Notes under the pieces: generated by a model
The model's database searches: none
Seen by the model: the letters and a program-made list of their open reading frames with translations, nothing else
Told to the model about the DNA's origin: nothing
In this document: in pieces, positions 17,579 to 28,400 of the stretch
How positions within the stretch are numbered: position 1 is the first letter of the stretch
Layout of the letters: the number at the start of each line of letters is the position of its first letter
Assembly (NCBI GenBank): GCA_004293905.1
Contig: RDZE01000030.1
Coordinates: 1-64,000, forward strand
DNA from: Cytophagales bacterium
Lineage (GTDB): Bacteria > Bacteroidota > Bacteroidia > Cytophagales > Microscillaceae
Reading direction: 5' to 3'
DNA length: 64,000 bases
Position numbers and translations under genes: made by a program

Positions 17579-18136
17579 ATGTCAAGAATTGGAAAAAAAC
17601 CGATTAACCTGCCCGCTAACGTAAGTGTACAAATAGACAATGACAACGTCGTAACCGTAAAAGGTCCCAAAGGTACACTTCAACAAACCGTAGATAGAGA
17701 CATCAAAGTATCTCTGAGCGAAGGGCTATTAAATGTAGAAAGACCAACAGAACAAAAAAGACATAAAGCCATGCATGGGCTTTATCGCGCACTTATCAAT
17801 AACATGATCGTCGGTGTGAGTGAAGGATTCAAACACGAATTGGAAATTGTTGGGGTGGGTTACAAAGCAAGCGTAAATAATAACGTACTTGAACTTGCCT
17901 TAGGATTCTCACACGCCATATTTATGACAGTTCCCCAAGAGATTAAACTCTCTGCCGTGATGGAAAAAGGGAAAAACCCAATGGTAACCGTTGAAGGCAT
18001 CGATAAACAATTGGTAGGGCACATCGTAGCCAAAATAAAATCTCTCAGACCTGTAGAACCTTACAAAGGTAAAGGTATCAGAACAGTAGGAGAAGTAATT
18101 AGAAGAAAAGCTGGTAAAACTGCTGCTAAAAAATAA
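17579..18136 (+). CDS. rplF: 50S ribosomal protein L6
   Basis: A 185-residue two-domain protein near the factor-binding site. MSRIGKKPINLPANVSV and the C-terminal VEGIDKQLVGHIVAKIKSLRPVEPYKGKGIR in pieces are the family signatures. Gaps of 13 and 12 bases to its neighbours. Confidence 0.98.
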   Translation: MSRIGKKPINLPANVSVQIDNDNVVTVKGPKGTLQQTVDRDIKVSLSEGLLNVERPTEQKRHKAMHGLYRALINNMIVGVSEGFKHELEIVGVGYKASVNNNVLELALGFSHAIFMTVPQEIKLSAVMEKGKNPMVTVEGIDKQLVGHIVAKIKSLRPVEPYKGKGIRTVGEVIRRKAGKTAAKK

Positions 18137-18148
18137 TTAATTATCATC

Positions 18149-18499
18149 ATGACTACACAGAAAATCAATAGACGCACAAAAATAAAATACAGAATACGCA
18201 AAGTAGTAAGAGGAACTAACGAAAGACCCAGAATGTCTGTTTTCCGCTCCAACAAACGTATCTACGTGCAACTAATCAACGATGACAACGGAACAACCCT
18301 TGCAAGTGCTTCTTCGCTCGAAATCAAAGACACTAACGCTTTCAACATAGAAGTAGCCAACAAAGTAGGAAAACTCATCGCCAACAAAGCAGCCGAAAAA
18401 GGCATTACACAAGTTACATTTGATAGAAATGGCTTCCTATACCATGGCAAAATCAAAGCCTTAGCCGATGGAGCAAGAGAAGCAGGGCTTAAATTCTAA
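18149..18499 (+). CDS. rplR: 50S ribosomal protein L18
   Basis: 5S rRNA-binding protein of 116 residues. [24 protein letters not shown] and the [24 protein letters not shown] end are characteristic. Confidence 0.98.
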   Translation: MTTQKINRRTKIKYRIRKVVRGTNERPRMSVFRSNKRIYVQLINDDNGTTLASASSLEIKDTNAFNIEVANKVGKLIANKAAEKGITQVTFDRNGFLYHGKIKALADGAREAGLKF

Positions 18500-18522
18500 A
18501 AACGAAAGACGAAATTAATTAT

Positions 18523-19038
18523 ATGAAATTCAAAAATAGAATCATCAGAGCAAGCGATATAGAACTCAAAGAAAAAGTAGTAGCTATCAATCGCGTAGCC
18601 AAAGTTGTAAAAGGAGGACGCCGATTCAGCTTCGCAGCCATCGTAGTAGTAGGAAATGGAAATGGTATCGTAGGCTATGGCTTAGGAAAAGCAAATGAAG
18701 TAACAGATGCTATCTCTAAAGCCGTAGAAGATGCAAAGAAAAACCTTATCCAATTCCCCATCATCAAACATACAATTCCTCACGAAATGGTAGGCAAATA
18801 CAGCGGAGGTAATGTATTCTTAAAACCTGCTGCACCCGGTACAGGTGTAATCGCAGGAGGTGCCATGCGTGCAGTATTAGAAAGTGCAGGTGTAAAAGAT
18901 GTATTAGCAAAGTCAAAAGGCTCTTCAAACCCTCACAACGTAGTCAAAGCTACCATAGACGCACTCTCCAAAATGAGAGCACCACACCTTATCTCTCAAC
19001 ACAGAGGTATTAAAATGGAAAAAGTATTTAACGGCTAA
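18523..19038 (+). CDS. rpsE: 30S ribosomal protein S5
   Basis: Small-subunit accuracy protein of 171 residues. The double-stranded-RNA-binding-like N-domain ([21 protein letters not shown]) and the C-domain [22 protein letters not shown] are conserved. The spectinomycin-site loop VVKGGRR is intact. Confidence 0.98.
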   Translation: MKFKNRIIRASDIELKEKVVAINRVAKVVKGGRRFSFAAIVVVGNGNGIVGYGLGKANEVTDAISKAVEDAKKNLIQFPIIKHTIPHEMVGKYSGGNVFLKPAAPGTGVIAGGAMRAVLESAGVKDVLAKSKGSSNPHNVVKATIDALSKMRAPHLISQHRGIKMEKVFNG

Positions 19039-19050
19039 AACACTACAAAT

Positions 19051-19230
19051 ATGGCAAAAGTTAGAATCAAACAAGTACGCAGTACCATAGATACTCCGCA
19101 AAGACAAAAAGATACTATCAAAGCCTTAGGCTTGGGCAAAATCAACCGAATAGTAGAGAAAGAACTCACTCCCTCTATCAAAGGTATGATAGACAAAGTA
19201 AAACACTTGGTAATAGTAGAAGAAATTTAA
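19051..19230 (+). CDS. rpmD: 50S ribosomal protein L30
   Basis: A short gene of 59 residues. The product begins MAKVRIKQVRSTIDTPQRQK and continues TIKALGLGKINR and KGMIDKVKHLVIVEEI, the standard L30 pattern with KxLGLxKxxR. It is 12 bases after rpsE and 17 bases before rplO, its usual place in the cluster. Confidence 0.96.
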   Translation: MAKVRIKQVRSTIDTPQRQKDTIKALGLGKINRIVEKELTPSIKGMIDKVKHLVIVEEI

Positions 19231-19247
19231 AAATACAACAAAAGACC

Positions 19248-19703
19248 ATGAACTTACACACGCTAAAACCCGCCAAAGGAGCGGTAAAAAAAGCAAAAAG
19301 AATAGGACGAGGACAAGGCTCAGGAAAAGGAGGAACTTCTACTCGTGGTCATAAAGGCGCAAAATCACGCTCAGGATATAGCCAAAAAAGAGGCTTTGAG
19401 GGTGGTCAAATGCCATTACAAAGACGTTTGCCAAGATTTGGCTTCAGCAACTTTGCCCATCGCGTAGAGTACAAAGTAATCAACCTTTTTACAATACAAG
19501 AACTTGCAGAGAAAGCTAACGTTACTGTCATCAATCCCGAAATATTGGTACACAACGGCTTAGCCTCTAAAAAAGACCTTATTAAGATATTGGCAGATGG
19601 CGAAATAAAAGCAAGCCTCAATATTACTGCACACGCTTTTTCTGCAAAAGCCAAAGAAAGCATCGAGAAAGCAGGAGGAACTGCAAATGTGCTTGCACAA
19701 TAA
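19248..19703 (+). CDS. rplO: 50S ribosomal protein L15
   Basis: A 151-residue protein with the Gly-rich N-terminal arm (RIGRGQGSGKGGTSTRGHKG) that threads through 23S rRNA, then GFEGGQMPLQRRLPRFGF. It is followed after 33 bases by secY, as in most bacteria. Confidence 0.98.
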   Translation: MNLHTLKPAKGAVKKAKRIGRGQGSGKGGTSTRGHKGAKSRSGYSQKRGFEGGQMPLQRRLPRFGFSNFAHRVEYKVINLFTIQELAEKANVTVINPEILVHNGLASKKDLIKILADGEIKASLNITAHAFSAKAKESIEKAGGTANVLAQ

Positions 19704-19736
19704 AAACCAAAAATAATAAGCAAGAAGGTATAATAT

Positions 19737-21068
19737 ATGAAAAAGTTTATCACCACCATTCGCAACATCTTCTCCATAGATGACCTACGCGTAAGAATAG
19801 TAAATACTATACTTCTACTACTTATATTCCGATTAGGTTCTTTTGTAGTACTACCCGGTATAGACCCAATCGTATTACAAAAAGCAAATATCGGGCAATC
19901 TGGCATATTCGGATTCATCGATACTTTCTTGGGCGGCGCATTCAGCAAAGCCTCCATCTTTGCATTGGGTATCATGCCTTATATCTCTGCTTCTATTGTA
20001 GTGCAATTACTTTCAGTAGCGAGTCCATTTTTCCAAAAAATGCAGAAAGAAGGCGAATCGGGACGTAATAAACTTAATCAAATCACGCGTTATCTTACCA
20101 TTGTCATCACTTTGGCACAATCGGTAGGCTACCTTACCACCACAATCCCCTCAGAGGCGTTATTAGTAGATGCTTTCTACTTCAACATATCCTCTATGAT
20201 AATACTCACCGCTGGCACTATTTTCTGTATGTGGTTAGGCGAACGTATTACAGAAAGAGGAATCGGAAATGGTATTTCTATGCTTATCATGATTGGTATT
20301 ATCTCGCGCTTTCCCGCAGCCATCATACAAGAAGGAAGTTCCCGTTTTGTGAATAACCAAGTATTTTTACTCATTCTCGAGGCAATTGCTTTGTTCTTTG
20401 TAGTAATGGGAGTCGTAATGCTTACACAAGCCACCCGAAAAATATCTGTGCAATATGCCAAGCAAGTCATTGGAAATAAAGTATACGGTGGACAACGCCA
20501 ATACATTCCCCTTAAGGTAAATGCCGCAGGTGTAATGCCTATCATCTTTGCACAATCACTCATGTTCTTGCCTGCAATGCTTGCCTCTATATGGGCAGAA
20601 AGCAGCGACATCGCAAGTTTTATAGGAGCAACCTTTGCTAACCCTTATTCTTGGCAATACAATCTCCTATTTGCAACGCTTATTGTAGTATTCACTTACT
20701 TTTATACTGCTATCTCTGTCAATCCTACACAGATAGCCGATGATATGAAACGTAACGGAGGTTTTATACCTGGCGTAAAACCCGGCGTACAAACAGCCGA
20801 GCATATTGATACGATTCTTTCTAAAATCACTTTTCCCGGAGCTTTATTTTTAGCCGTGATAGCAATATTGCCTTCTATCGCTAACCTATTTGGCATCACA
20901 AGTGATTTTGCACAATTCTATGGAGGTACTTCGCTACTCATTATGGTAGGTGTAATTTTAGACACCCTACAACAAATCAATAGCTACCTACTCATGAAAC
21001 GTTACGAAGGACTCATGAAATCTGGGAAAGTGAAAGGTAAAACTCAAAATGATATTGCCATTGCTTAA
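19737..21068 (+). CDS. secY: Preprotein translocase channel subunit SecY
   Basis: Ten-span inner-membrane protein of 443 residues that forms the Sec translocon pore with SecE and SecG. Recognisable parts are LGIMPYISASIVVQLL (plug/TM2), GNGISMLIMIGI (TM4 side), and IPLKVNAAGVMPIIFAQSL. Its end overlaps the start of map by 20 bases. Confidence 0.98.
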   Translation: MKKFITTIRNIFSIDDLRVRIVNTILLLLIFRLGSFVVLPGIDPIVLQKANIGQSGIFGFIDTFLGGAFSKASIFALGIMPYISASIVVQLLSVASPFFQKMQKEGESGRNKLNQITRYLTIVITLAQSVGYLTTTIPSEALLVDAFYFNISSMIILTAGTIFCMWLGERITERGIGNGISMLIMIGIISRFPAAIIQEGSSRFVNNQVFLLILEAIALFFVVMGVVMLTQATRKISVQYAKQVIGNKVYGGQRQYIPLKVNAAGVMPIIFAQSLMFLPAMLASIWAESSDIASFIGATFANPYSWQYNLLFATLIVVFTYFYTAISVNPTQIADDMKRNGGFIPGVKPGVQTAEHIDTILSKITFPGALFLAVIAILPSIANLFGITSDFAQFYGGTSLLIMVGVILDTLQQINSYLLMKRYEGLMKSGKVKGKTQNDIAIA

Positions 21069-21843
21069 CCGAATACTATATAAAACCAACGAAGAAATTC
21101 AACAAATACGTGAAAGTGCTAAAATATTAGCACTTACTCACGGTGAAATAGCTAATTTGATTCGACCAGGAGTAAAAACTAAAGACTTGGACAAACGTGC
21201 CGAAGAGTTCATCGCTGACCATCAGGCAAGTCCCTCGTTTAAAAATTTTCACGGTTATCCAGCGTCCCTTTGCATATCAGTGAATGAGGTCGTAGTACAT
21301 GGAATACCCAATGATTACGAACTCAAAGATGGAGATATTATCAGTGTTGATTGTGGTATACTTTATAAAGGATTTCATAGCGACAGTGCCTACACTTACC
21401 CCGTAGGGGAGGTGCAACCTGAAATATTAAACCTCCTCAAAACAACTAAAGAAGCACTTTATTTGGGTATAGAGAGAGTAAAAGCAGGTGGTAGAATGGG
21501 AGATATAGGTTATACTATACAAAAACACGCAGAAAGCAATGGATATTCTGTCATCAGAGAATTAGTAGGACACGGAATAGGCAAGAGCCTACACGAATCT
21601 CCAGAAGTACCCAATTATGGTACACAAGGAAAAGGTGTAAAGCTGCAAAATGGGTTAGTCATAGCCATAGAGCCAATGATAAACATGGGTAAAAGAAATA
21701 TTGTTCAAGAAAAAGATGGTTGGACTATCAGAACAATAGACCGCAAGCCCTCTGCCCATTTTGAACATACAGTAGCACTCATTGATGGAAATTGTGAAAT
21801 ATTAACAAGTTTTGAATACATAGAAAAACATATAAAAATTTAA
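21049..21843 (+). CDS. map: Methionine aminopeptidase, type I
   Basis: A 264-residue metalloprotease that removes the initiator methionine. Metal ligands are seen in [17 protein letters not shown] (Asp pair), [19 protein letters not shown] (His) and IAIEPMI plus FEHTVAL (Glu pair). The start at 21049 overlaps secY by 20 bases and adds about eight residues before the usual [12 protein letters not shown] beginning; a non-ATG start a little downstream is possible. Confidence 0.97.
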   Translation: MILPLLNRILYKTNEEIQQIRESAKILALTHGEIANLIRPGVKTKDLDKRAEEFIADHQASPSFKNFHGYPASLCISVNEVVVHGIPNDYELKDGDIISVDCGILYKGFHSDSAYTYPVGEVQPEILNLLKTTKEALYLGIERVKAGGRMGDIGYTIQKHAESNGYSVIRELVGHGIGKSLHESPEVPNYGTQGKGVKLQNGLVIAIEPMINMGKRNIVQEKDGWTIRTIDRKPSAHFEHTVALIDGNCEILTSFEYIEKHIKI

Positions 21844-21848
21844 GTCTT

Positions 21849-22070
21849 ATGGCAAAACAACCATCTATCGAGCAAGATGGCATCATTACAGAAGCCCTGT
21901 CAAATGCTATGTTTCGTGTTGAGCTCCAAAACGGACACGAAGTCATCGCACATATATCAGGCAAAATGAGAATGAACTACATCAAAATACTGCCCGGTGA
22001 TAAAGTAAAGTTAGAAATGTCGCCTTATGACTTAACAAAAGCTAGGATTGTATTCAGATATAAAAACTAA
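21849..22070 (+). CDS. infA: Translation initiation factor IF-1
   Basis: A 73-residue OB-fold protein that binds the 30S A site during initiation. [35 protein letters not shown] in pieces and the [19 protein letters not shown] end are diagnostic. It is 5 bases after map. Confidence 0.97.
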   Translation: MAKQPSIEQDGIITEALSNAMFRVELQNGHEVIAHISGKMRMNYIKILPGDKVKLEMSPYDLTKARIVFRYKN

Positions 22071-22104
22071 AAGTTATTTTCTAAAATTCAAACCGAATCT
22101 AAAT

Positions 22105-22221
22105 ATGAAAGTAAAAGCTTCAGTAAAAAAACGCAGTACAGACTGCAAAATCATTCGTCGTAAAGGCAAAATTTATGTAATTAACAAAAAGAATCCACGA
22201 TTTAAACAAAGACAAGGTTAA
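22105..22221 (+). CDS. rpmJ: 50S ribosomal protein L36
   Basis: A 38-residue protein reading [19 protein letters not shown], then [19 protein letters not shown]. Only one cysteine remains of the zinc ribbon, so this is the zinc-independent (C-minus) form that is normal in Bacteroidota. It sits 5 bases before rpsM. Confidence 0.95.
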   Translation: MKVKASVKKRSTDCKIIRRKGKIYVINKKNPRFKQRQG

Positions 22222-22226
22222 TCATT

Positions 22227-22604
22227 ATGGCAAGGATAGCAGGAGTAGACATTCCCGATAGAAAACGCGGAGAAATAGCCCTCACCTATATATTCGGTAT
22301 AGGTAGAAGTAGCGCACGCACTATATTGAGCAAAGCAGGCGTTCATCAAGACAAAAAAGTACAAGAATGGTCTGATGAAGAAGCCTCAGCAGTTCGTAAT
22401 ATCATTAATACTGAATTCAAAGTAGAAGGTGCTTTAAAGTCAGAGATACAATTGAGCATCAAACGCTTGATGGACATAGGTTCCTACCGTGGCATTCGTC
22501 ATAGAAAAGGCTTGCCTGTACGTGGGCAAAAGACAAAAAACAATTGTAGAACAAGAAAAGGTCGTCGTAAGACAGTTCCTAATAAGAAAAAGGCTACTAA
22601 ATAA
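22227..22604 (+). CDS. rpsM: 30S ribosomal protein S13
   Basis: Subunit-bridge protein of 125 residues. [26 protein letters not shown], the [22 protein letters not shown] segment and the basic tail [18 protein letters not shown] are diagnostic. Confidence 0.98.
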   Translation: MARIAGVDIPDRKRGEIALTYIFGIGRSSARTILSKAGVHQDKKVQEWSDEEASAVRNIINTEFKVEGALKSEIQLSIKRLMDIGSYRGIRHRKGLPVRGQKTKNNCRTRKGRRKTVPNKKKATK

Positions 22605-22626
22605 TTCCTAAACATTGTAAGAAACC

Positions 22627-23028
22627 ATGAGCAGTCAAAACCAAAAAAGAAAAGACAAAGCCAAAAAACGTGTAGTAGTAGTAGATGCCGTAGGACAAGT
22701 GCATATCAAAGCTACTTTCAACAATATTATCATTTCTATTACTAACTCTAATGGACAGGTAATTTCTTGGGCATCAGCAGGAAAAATGGGCTTTAAGGGT
22801 TCTAAAAAGAACACACCCTATGCCGCACAAGTAGCCGCAGCAGAATGCGCACAAGTAGCCTATGACTTAGGCATGAGAAAGGCAGACGTATTTGTTAAAG
22901 GACCTGGTGCTGGTAGAGAGTCAGCCATCAGAACTGTACAAACCAAAGGTATAGAAATCGTTTCAATACGCGATGTAACGCCCCTCCCTCATAACGGATG
23001 CCGTCCTCCTAAACGTAGACGTGTATAA
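22627..23028 (+). CDS. rpsK: 30S ribosomal protein S11
   Basis: Platform protein of 133 residues. [43 protein letters not shown] in pieces and the C-terminal [20 protein letters not shown] are conserved. It is followed by a hairpin with a T-run, so transcription may end here. Confidence 0.98.
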   Translation: MSSQNQKRKDKAKKRVVVVDAVGQVHIKATFNNIIISITNSNGQVISWASAGKMGFKGSKKNTPYAAQVAAAECAQVAYDLGMRKADVFVKGPGAGRESAIRTVQTKGIEIVSIRDVTPLPHNGCRPPKRRRV

Positions 23029-23039
23029 TACATTAAATT

Positions 23040-23085
23040 AACAATGCCTTACAGCATATTGGTAGATAAGCGCATTGTTTTTTTT
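23040..23085 (+). terminator. Intrinsic terminator or attenuator between rpsK and rpsD
   Basis: AACAATGCCTTA at 23040-23051 pairs with TAAG-C-GCATTGTT at 23067-23079 (one bulged C), followed by eight T at 23078-23085. This is a good rho-independent terminator within a cluster usually transcribed together. Together with the promoter just downstream it may separate rpsD-rpoA-rplQ. Confidence 0.65.
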
Positions 23086-23093
23086 CATATATA

Positions 23094-23126
23094 TTTGGAG
23101 AATTATTACAAAATACCGTACTTTGC
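23094..23126 (+). promoter_or_regulatory. Probable promoter for rpsD-rpoA-rplQ
   Basis: TTTG at 23094-23097 and TACTTTGC at 23119-23126 resemble a Bacteroidota promoter, with the -7 element one base shorter than TAnnTTTG. The following TTTGCACTCC is the same as at the rplC promoter. It lies between the hairpin and rpsD. Confidence 0.5.
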
Positions 23127-23192
23127 ACTCCATTCTGTAATGTATAGGTAAATTATTATAGATATTATATTTAACAAGATAAAAAGAGTAGC

Positions 23193-23798
23193 ATGGCAAG
23201 ATACAAAGGTCCCAAAGCCAAAATATCAAGAAGGTTTGGCGAACCCATTTTAGGTCCAAGTAAGGCATTACAGCGCAAAAACTACGCACCCGGACAACAT
23301 GGTAAAGGTCGCAAACGCAAACAATCTGAATACGCTGTACAGTTAAGCGAGAAACAAAAAGCAAAATACATCTATGGTGTATTAGAGCGTCAGTTCCGTA
23401 ATATTTTCAAGAAAGCCGCTCGTAAAGAGGGTATCACAGGCGAAAACTTACTAAAACTTTTAGAATCACGCCTCGATAACACAGTATATCGCTTAGGTAT
23501 TGCACCTACCCGCAGAGCTGCGCGTCAATTAGTACTTCACAAACATATCACAGTAAATAGCCAAATTGTGAATATCCCCTCTTATTCATTAAGACCCGGA
23601 GAAATTATTGGAGTACGTGAAAAATCAAAGTCTTTATTAGCTATCGAAACTAGCCTCAAAAGCCGTAATGCAAAACGCGCTAACTGGTTAGAATGGGATG
23701 GAGGCTTGATGGCAGGTAAGTTTATAAGCTACCCTGAAAGAGACCAAATCCCTGAAAAAATTAATGAACAACTTATCGTAGAGTTATACTCAAAATAA
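23193..23798 (+). CDS. rpsD: 30S ribosomal protein S4
   Basis: Primary 16S-binding and accuracy protein of 201 residues. [37 protein letters not shown] and the S4 RNA-binding domain with [22 protein letters not shown] are diagnostic. S4 autoregulates the alpha operon in E. coli; the 164-base leader before it, with a terminator and promoter, would be a fitting control site (inference). Confidence 0.98.
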   Translation: MARYKGPKAKISRRFGEPILGPSKALQRKNYAPGQHGKGRKRKQSEYAVQLSEKQKAKYIYGVLERQFRNIFKKAARKEGITGENLLKLLESRLDNTVYRLGIAPTRRAARQLVLHKHITVNSQIVNIPSYSLRPGEIIGVREKSKSLLAIETSLKSRNAKRANWLEWDGGLMAGKFISYPERDQIPEKINEQLIVELYSK

Positions 23799-23813
23799 CA
23801 TTCTAAAAAAAAT

Positions 23814-24803
23814 ATGTCGCTTCTTACTTTCCAAATGCCCGAAAAAATTATCATGGACAAAGCCACAGACTTCCATGGTACTTTCGAATTCAAACCTTTA
23901 GAAAGAGGTTTTGGTGTTACAGTAGGCAATGCTATCCGTAGGGTGCTTCTTTCCTCATTGGAAGGGTATGCTATCAGCGGCGTTCGTATTCCTAATGTAC
24001 TCCACGAATTTTCTTCTATCAAAGGAGTGATGCAAGACACCTCTGAAATTATCCTTAACCTTAAAATGGTACGATTGAAAAAAATATCAGAGGTAAATGA
24101 AACCAAAATTCTACTGAATATCAAAAACCAAGATGTAGTAACAGCAGGCGATATCGCACGTTTTACTACTGCTTATCAAGTACTCAATCCTGATTTGGTA
24201 ATTTGTCATTTAGACGAATCTACCGATTTAGAAATGGAACTTATCGTAGAAAAAGGACGTGGCTATTTGCCCGCAGAAGAAAACAAAAACCTTGAACAAT
24301 ATCAAGGATTCATAGGAATAGATGCCATTTTTACACCTATTAAAAATGTAAAATACAGTGTAGAAAACACACGCGTAGAACAGCGTACTGACTATGAAAA
24401 ACTTATCATAGACATCAAAACAGATGGCTCTATTCACCCCGAAGAGGCACTCAAAGGGGCTGCAAACATCTTGATTAAACACTTTATGCTATTCACTGAC
24501 CAAAATATCACCTTAGAAATAGCGAAGAAAGAAGAAATAGAACAAGTAGATGAGCACTTCTTGCACATGCGTAAACTGCTCAAAACACCTATCAGTGAAT
24601 TAGACTTATCAGTAAGAGCTTATAACTGTTTGAAATCGGCAGATATTAAATCATTAGGCGATTTGGTACGTTTAGAAATCTCTGACATGATGAAGTTCAG
24701 AAACTTTGGTAAAAAATCCTTGACTGAATTGGAGCAATTAGTAGCCGAAAGGAATCTTCTCTTTGGTATGGATGTATCTAAATACAAACTTGACGAAGAC
24801 TAA
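23814..24803 (+). CDS. rpoA: RNA polymerase alpha subunit
   Basis: A 329-residue subunit that nucleates RNA polymerase. The N-terminal assembly domain has GTFEFKPLERGFGVTVGNAIRRVLLSSLEG in pieces; the C-terminal domain, about 245-315, contains LSVRAYNCLKSADIKSLGDLV and KKSLTELEQLV. It is 15 bases after rpsD and 38 before rplQ. Confidence 0.98.
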   Translation: MSLLTFQMPEKIIMDKATDFHGTFEFKPLERGFGVTVGNAIRRVLLSSLEGYAISGVRIPNVLHEFSSIKGVMQDTSEIILNLKMVRLKKISEVNETKILLNIKNQDVVTAGDIARFTTAYQVLNPDLVICHLDESTDLEMELIVEKGRGYLPAEENKNLEQYQGFIGIDAIFTPIKNVKYSVENTRVEQRTDYEKLIIDIKTDGSIHPEEALKGAANILIKHFMLFTDQNITLEIAKKEEIEQVDEHFLHMRKLLKTPISELDLSVRAYNCLKSADIKSLGDLVRLEISDMMKFRNFGKKSLTELEQLVAERNLLFGMDVSKYKLDED

Positions 24804-24841
24804 TACACTATTGATTTATTAATTTTTGATACAAAAAAGAT

Positions 24842-25327
24842 ATGAGACACGGAAAAAAAATCAATCACTTAGGAAGAACATCCTCGCACAGAAAAGCAAT
24901 GTTGGCTAATATGGCTTCTTCTTTAGTAATGCATAAAAGAATTGTTACTACTTTAGCCAAAGCTAAAGCACTTCGTAAATATGTAGAGCCTTTGATTACA
25001 AAATCAAAAGACGACACCGTACACACTCGCCGTGTTGTGGCTGCTTATCTCAATGATGCTGATGCAGTGAAAGAACTTTTCAATGAAGTAGCACGCAAAA
25101 TTGTAAATGAGCAAACAGGTATGGCACGTCCTGGTGGATATACACGCATCATCAAATTGCCTAATCGTCAAGGTGATAATGCTGAAATTTGTATGATTGA
25201 ATTGGTAGACTACAATGAAATCTTATTGCAAGAGGGCAAAGCTGCTCGTACTAAAACGCGTCGTAGTCGTAGAGGAGGAGGTAAAAAAGATCAAGCTACT
25301 ACGGAAGAAACTTCTACTGAGCAATAG
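24842..25327 (+). CDS. rplQ: 50S ribosomal protein L17
   Basis: A 161-residue protein; [21 protein letters not shown] and the [34 protein letters not shown] segment in pieces are conserved. A basic and Ser/Thr-rich tail of about 35 residues ([21 protein letters not shown]) extends beyond the core. It is the last gene of the supercluster. Confidence 0.98.
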   Translation: MRHGKKINHLGRTSSHRKAMLANMASSLVMHKRIVTTLAKAKALRKYVEPLITKSKDDTVHTRRVVAAYLNDADAVKELFNEVARKIVNEQTGMARPGGYTRIIKLPNRQGDNAEICMIELVDYNEILLQEGKAARTKTRRSRRGGGKKDQATTEETSTEQ

Positions 25328-25361
25328 TTATTATTTCCTTAAAAGCGACTTATTTTATTGG

Positions 25362-25400
25362 ATAGGTTTTGGAAGTGTAAAAATTTCAAAACCTATTTTT
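25362..25400. terminator. Terminator at the end of the ribosomal supercluster
   Basis: ATAGGTTTTG at 25362-25371 pairs with CAAAACCTAT at 25387-25396, followed by a T-run to 25400. It lies between rplQ and the convergent lamin-tail gene that ends at 25402. Confidence 0.75.
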
Positions 25401-25401
25401 A

Positions 25402-28400
25402 TTAAAAGCGCATACCAACGGCAACTGATTTTTTAAGAGATTTGACTTCTCCTGTTTTGCTATCAAAGAGCTCTATATAAATGATGTATAGTCCTAATGA
25501 GGCTCTTTCGCCCGTAGCAGTGCTGCCGTCCCAAGTATAAAAATCGTTGTTCCCTAAGAGTACATTACGAGCCAAAGCTTTAATTTCTCTACCATTTTTA
25601 TCAAAGATGACAATAGTAGCTAAGTATCCTTGTACTTCTGTGCCAAACTGAAGGGTTGTGAAATCTTGCCAACCATCACCATCAGGGCTAATGCTTGGCG
25701 GCTCTATCCTAATAATTCGATCTAAGGCTATCTCTGCTCTACTTTGCGAATTAGGCAGACTGGGCGTTGCGTAGCCTGCTTGCGTGGAAGCAGAAAACCA
25801 ATTATTAGGATTATTGGTGGTGTTTTGCCAACTGAGACGCTCTAATGAAACGCCCTCTGGGTCATCTAATAGGTCAAAATGAAAGTCTTCGTCATATTGA
25901 AATAGTTCCATAATTTTTCGTTTAGCATCTAAAAGTACAACAGTGCCTTTATCATCGTTCAGGGAAGGGAGTGTACATAGCTGAAAATTACCTTTTTGTG
26001 CCGATTGAGGGTATTCCATTCTGATGTTATCGGGGTTATTACTGAGGGCTAAATATTCTTTGGGAGCCATTACTAAATTTGTAGTCGTTATAACTTTAAT
26101 ATTCTCTATTTGTCCGCGCTCATCGATATTGGCTAAAGCCCAATTCTTTAGGTTAATGTATCGGTCAGAGTAGTTGTATAACTCTATGAAATCACTTCCA
26201 TTGGGACGTGGGTTGAAAAGGACTTCATTGAGCAGTATATTGCTACTATCGGCTTCGGTAGGCAATCCAAAAGTAGCCTTTGCATTATCACTATTAATCA
26301 CATTGCCACTACAATCGCTCACTCTTTCTATACTAAGAGTGTAATTGTTGTTTATTGTGATAGGTGTCTGTAGTTTTAACAAAGTACTCTTGAATTGAGG
26401 GCTTAGAGGAATTATTTTTTGTATGCCGATAGAAGGGGTGAGGGTATAAATAGCTTGTGCTAAACTACTACTGTCCATTTTTTCGCTAAAAAATACCTCC
26501 AATGTGTCTGCACTTCGAGCAATGACCTTCAATAGTAAGGGTTTTTCTTGGTCGGTACGGCTGCCTGTGAGTGTATTCTTTTGGGCTGGGCTGCCACCAG
26601 TGGTGCTTTGCGAAGCTGTCCAATTATTTTTTTCTACGCATGGTGCGTTAAGGTCTACCATTTCTAAACTATAACCACCTTCTTTTTTAAGCGAATTTCC
26701 ATACCATTCATCGGAGTACTCTATACTAAATACAGTACCCTTAGAGGGGTTGTAAAAGCTAATTTGTTCGCCTGCATTTGTGAGACTTAGGCTACTGATA
26801 CCAATGGTTTTGCCAAAGGTGGTAAATTCTTGCGTATGACTACTATTGCAAATAATGGCATATTCCTGTGGAAACAACACTTGTTTAGGTAGGTTTTTGG
26901 GCGAACCATCATCAAGAATACAGTTTTCTAAGTTGATTATTTTATTAGTAGGGTTGTATATTTCTATGTATTCTCTTTCGGGTAAGCCTACTTTTGGACT
27001 TTCATCTGCAAAGATTTCTGTAATCAGAATTTCCTGAAAAGCGGGGCTAAATCCTAAACCTACGCGTGCGTTAGTAGTGTTTAGTAAATTTCCATTGCAA
27101 TCTTTAAGATTATTCAATTGTAAGGTATATACAACACCTACAGTAAGCGGGGGGCTGAGTGTAAGTTCAATAGTACTAAGACTTATCAGAGTAATATTGT
27201 TAATAGTAATAGTAGGGGAAAAAAGATAGTTTGAGGTTTGGCTTACTGTACTAAAATCCATTGCTTCATTAAAACTAAGTTGTATTTTAGTATTACTAAG
27301 GGCAATACTGCTCTGCAAAAAAGGGGCTTTAGTGTCAGGAAGATTGCTGAATAAGCTATTTTGGGCATTAGGAGTTCCACCATTATTGTTAGTAGAGGCA
27401 CTCCAATTGTTGCCTTCACTACATTTCAAAAAAGGATTGATTTGTTCCAAAGACCACGCCCCTTCTTTTTTAGTGTTATCTCTATACATATCATCTGTAT
27501 AAGTAAATCGGTCGATACTTTGCCCTAACTCATTTTTCAAGATGAGCTCTTCCCCCGTATTGGTAAGGCTACCCGTTCCCCAACTAAGTACAGTACCATT
27601 GCTAAATTTTGCTACATCGCTACCATTGCAAAGAGTTACAAATCCTTTGGGAGGCAATACATAAAAAGGTAATGTGGCAGTACCTGTACCTTCCAATGTC
27701 CAATTTTGGAGTGAGATAGGACGATTAGACGCATTAAAAAGCTCTACATATTCGGCATCGGGTAAGCCTATTACACCGTTGGCATTGGTAGGGTCAGCCA
27801 TAATTTCATTGATAACTATTTCACGGTTTTGGGCAGTGTAGGGGAGAAGATAGTAAAAATTGCTCTGCAAAGATGTGTTAATAATGTTTTCAGAAATATC
27901 TTTAATTTGGCTTACAGAAAGTGTATTCAATACTTGGTCGGTAAAAGGAGTAGTAAAAGTAAGCAGCACCAAAGCGGTATTTGTAGCATTTCGAACCGCA
28001 CTAAGAGGATTACCAATGGCATTGTTTACAAAGTAATTATTGGTATTTTGAGCACTAATCAACTCTACGGGTTCAGAGAAATAAACCTCTAATTGAGTAT
28101 TGTTAATAGTATTTACTTTTTGGATAGTAGGGGCAGTATTGTCTAAACCAACCAATACATCATCAAAATAAAATTGATTGAATCGGGTTGTTGTGTTATA
28201 ATTGCAAAGTACTCCAAAATGAGAGAATGTTGTATTTAGATGATTGTACGTATTATCAACAATAGGACTCCCTTCGGAAAGGAAATTATAACCACCCGTG
28301 TTGTCTGCCAATACATACCAAGAGCCATTCGCGCTCCTGATTACTTTGATACGCACCAGAACATTGCTTGCAAAACTACTCAAACCAGTAAATATAGTAG

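Noticed and set aside
19406-19975. A 189-residue open frame on the minus strand opposite rplO and secY
   Set aside because: It is antisense to two certain genes, has no family likeness and is explained by codon bias.
22105-22221. L36 lacking its zinc cysteines
   Set aside because: The C-minus form is normal in Bacteroidota.
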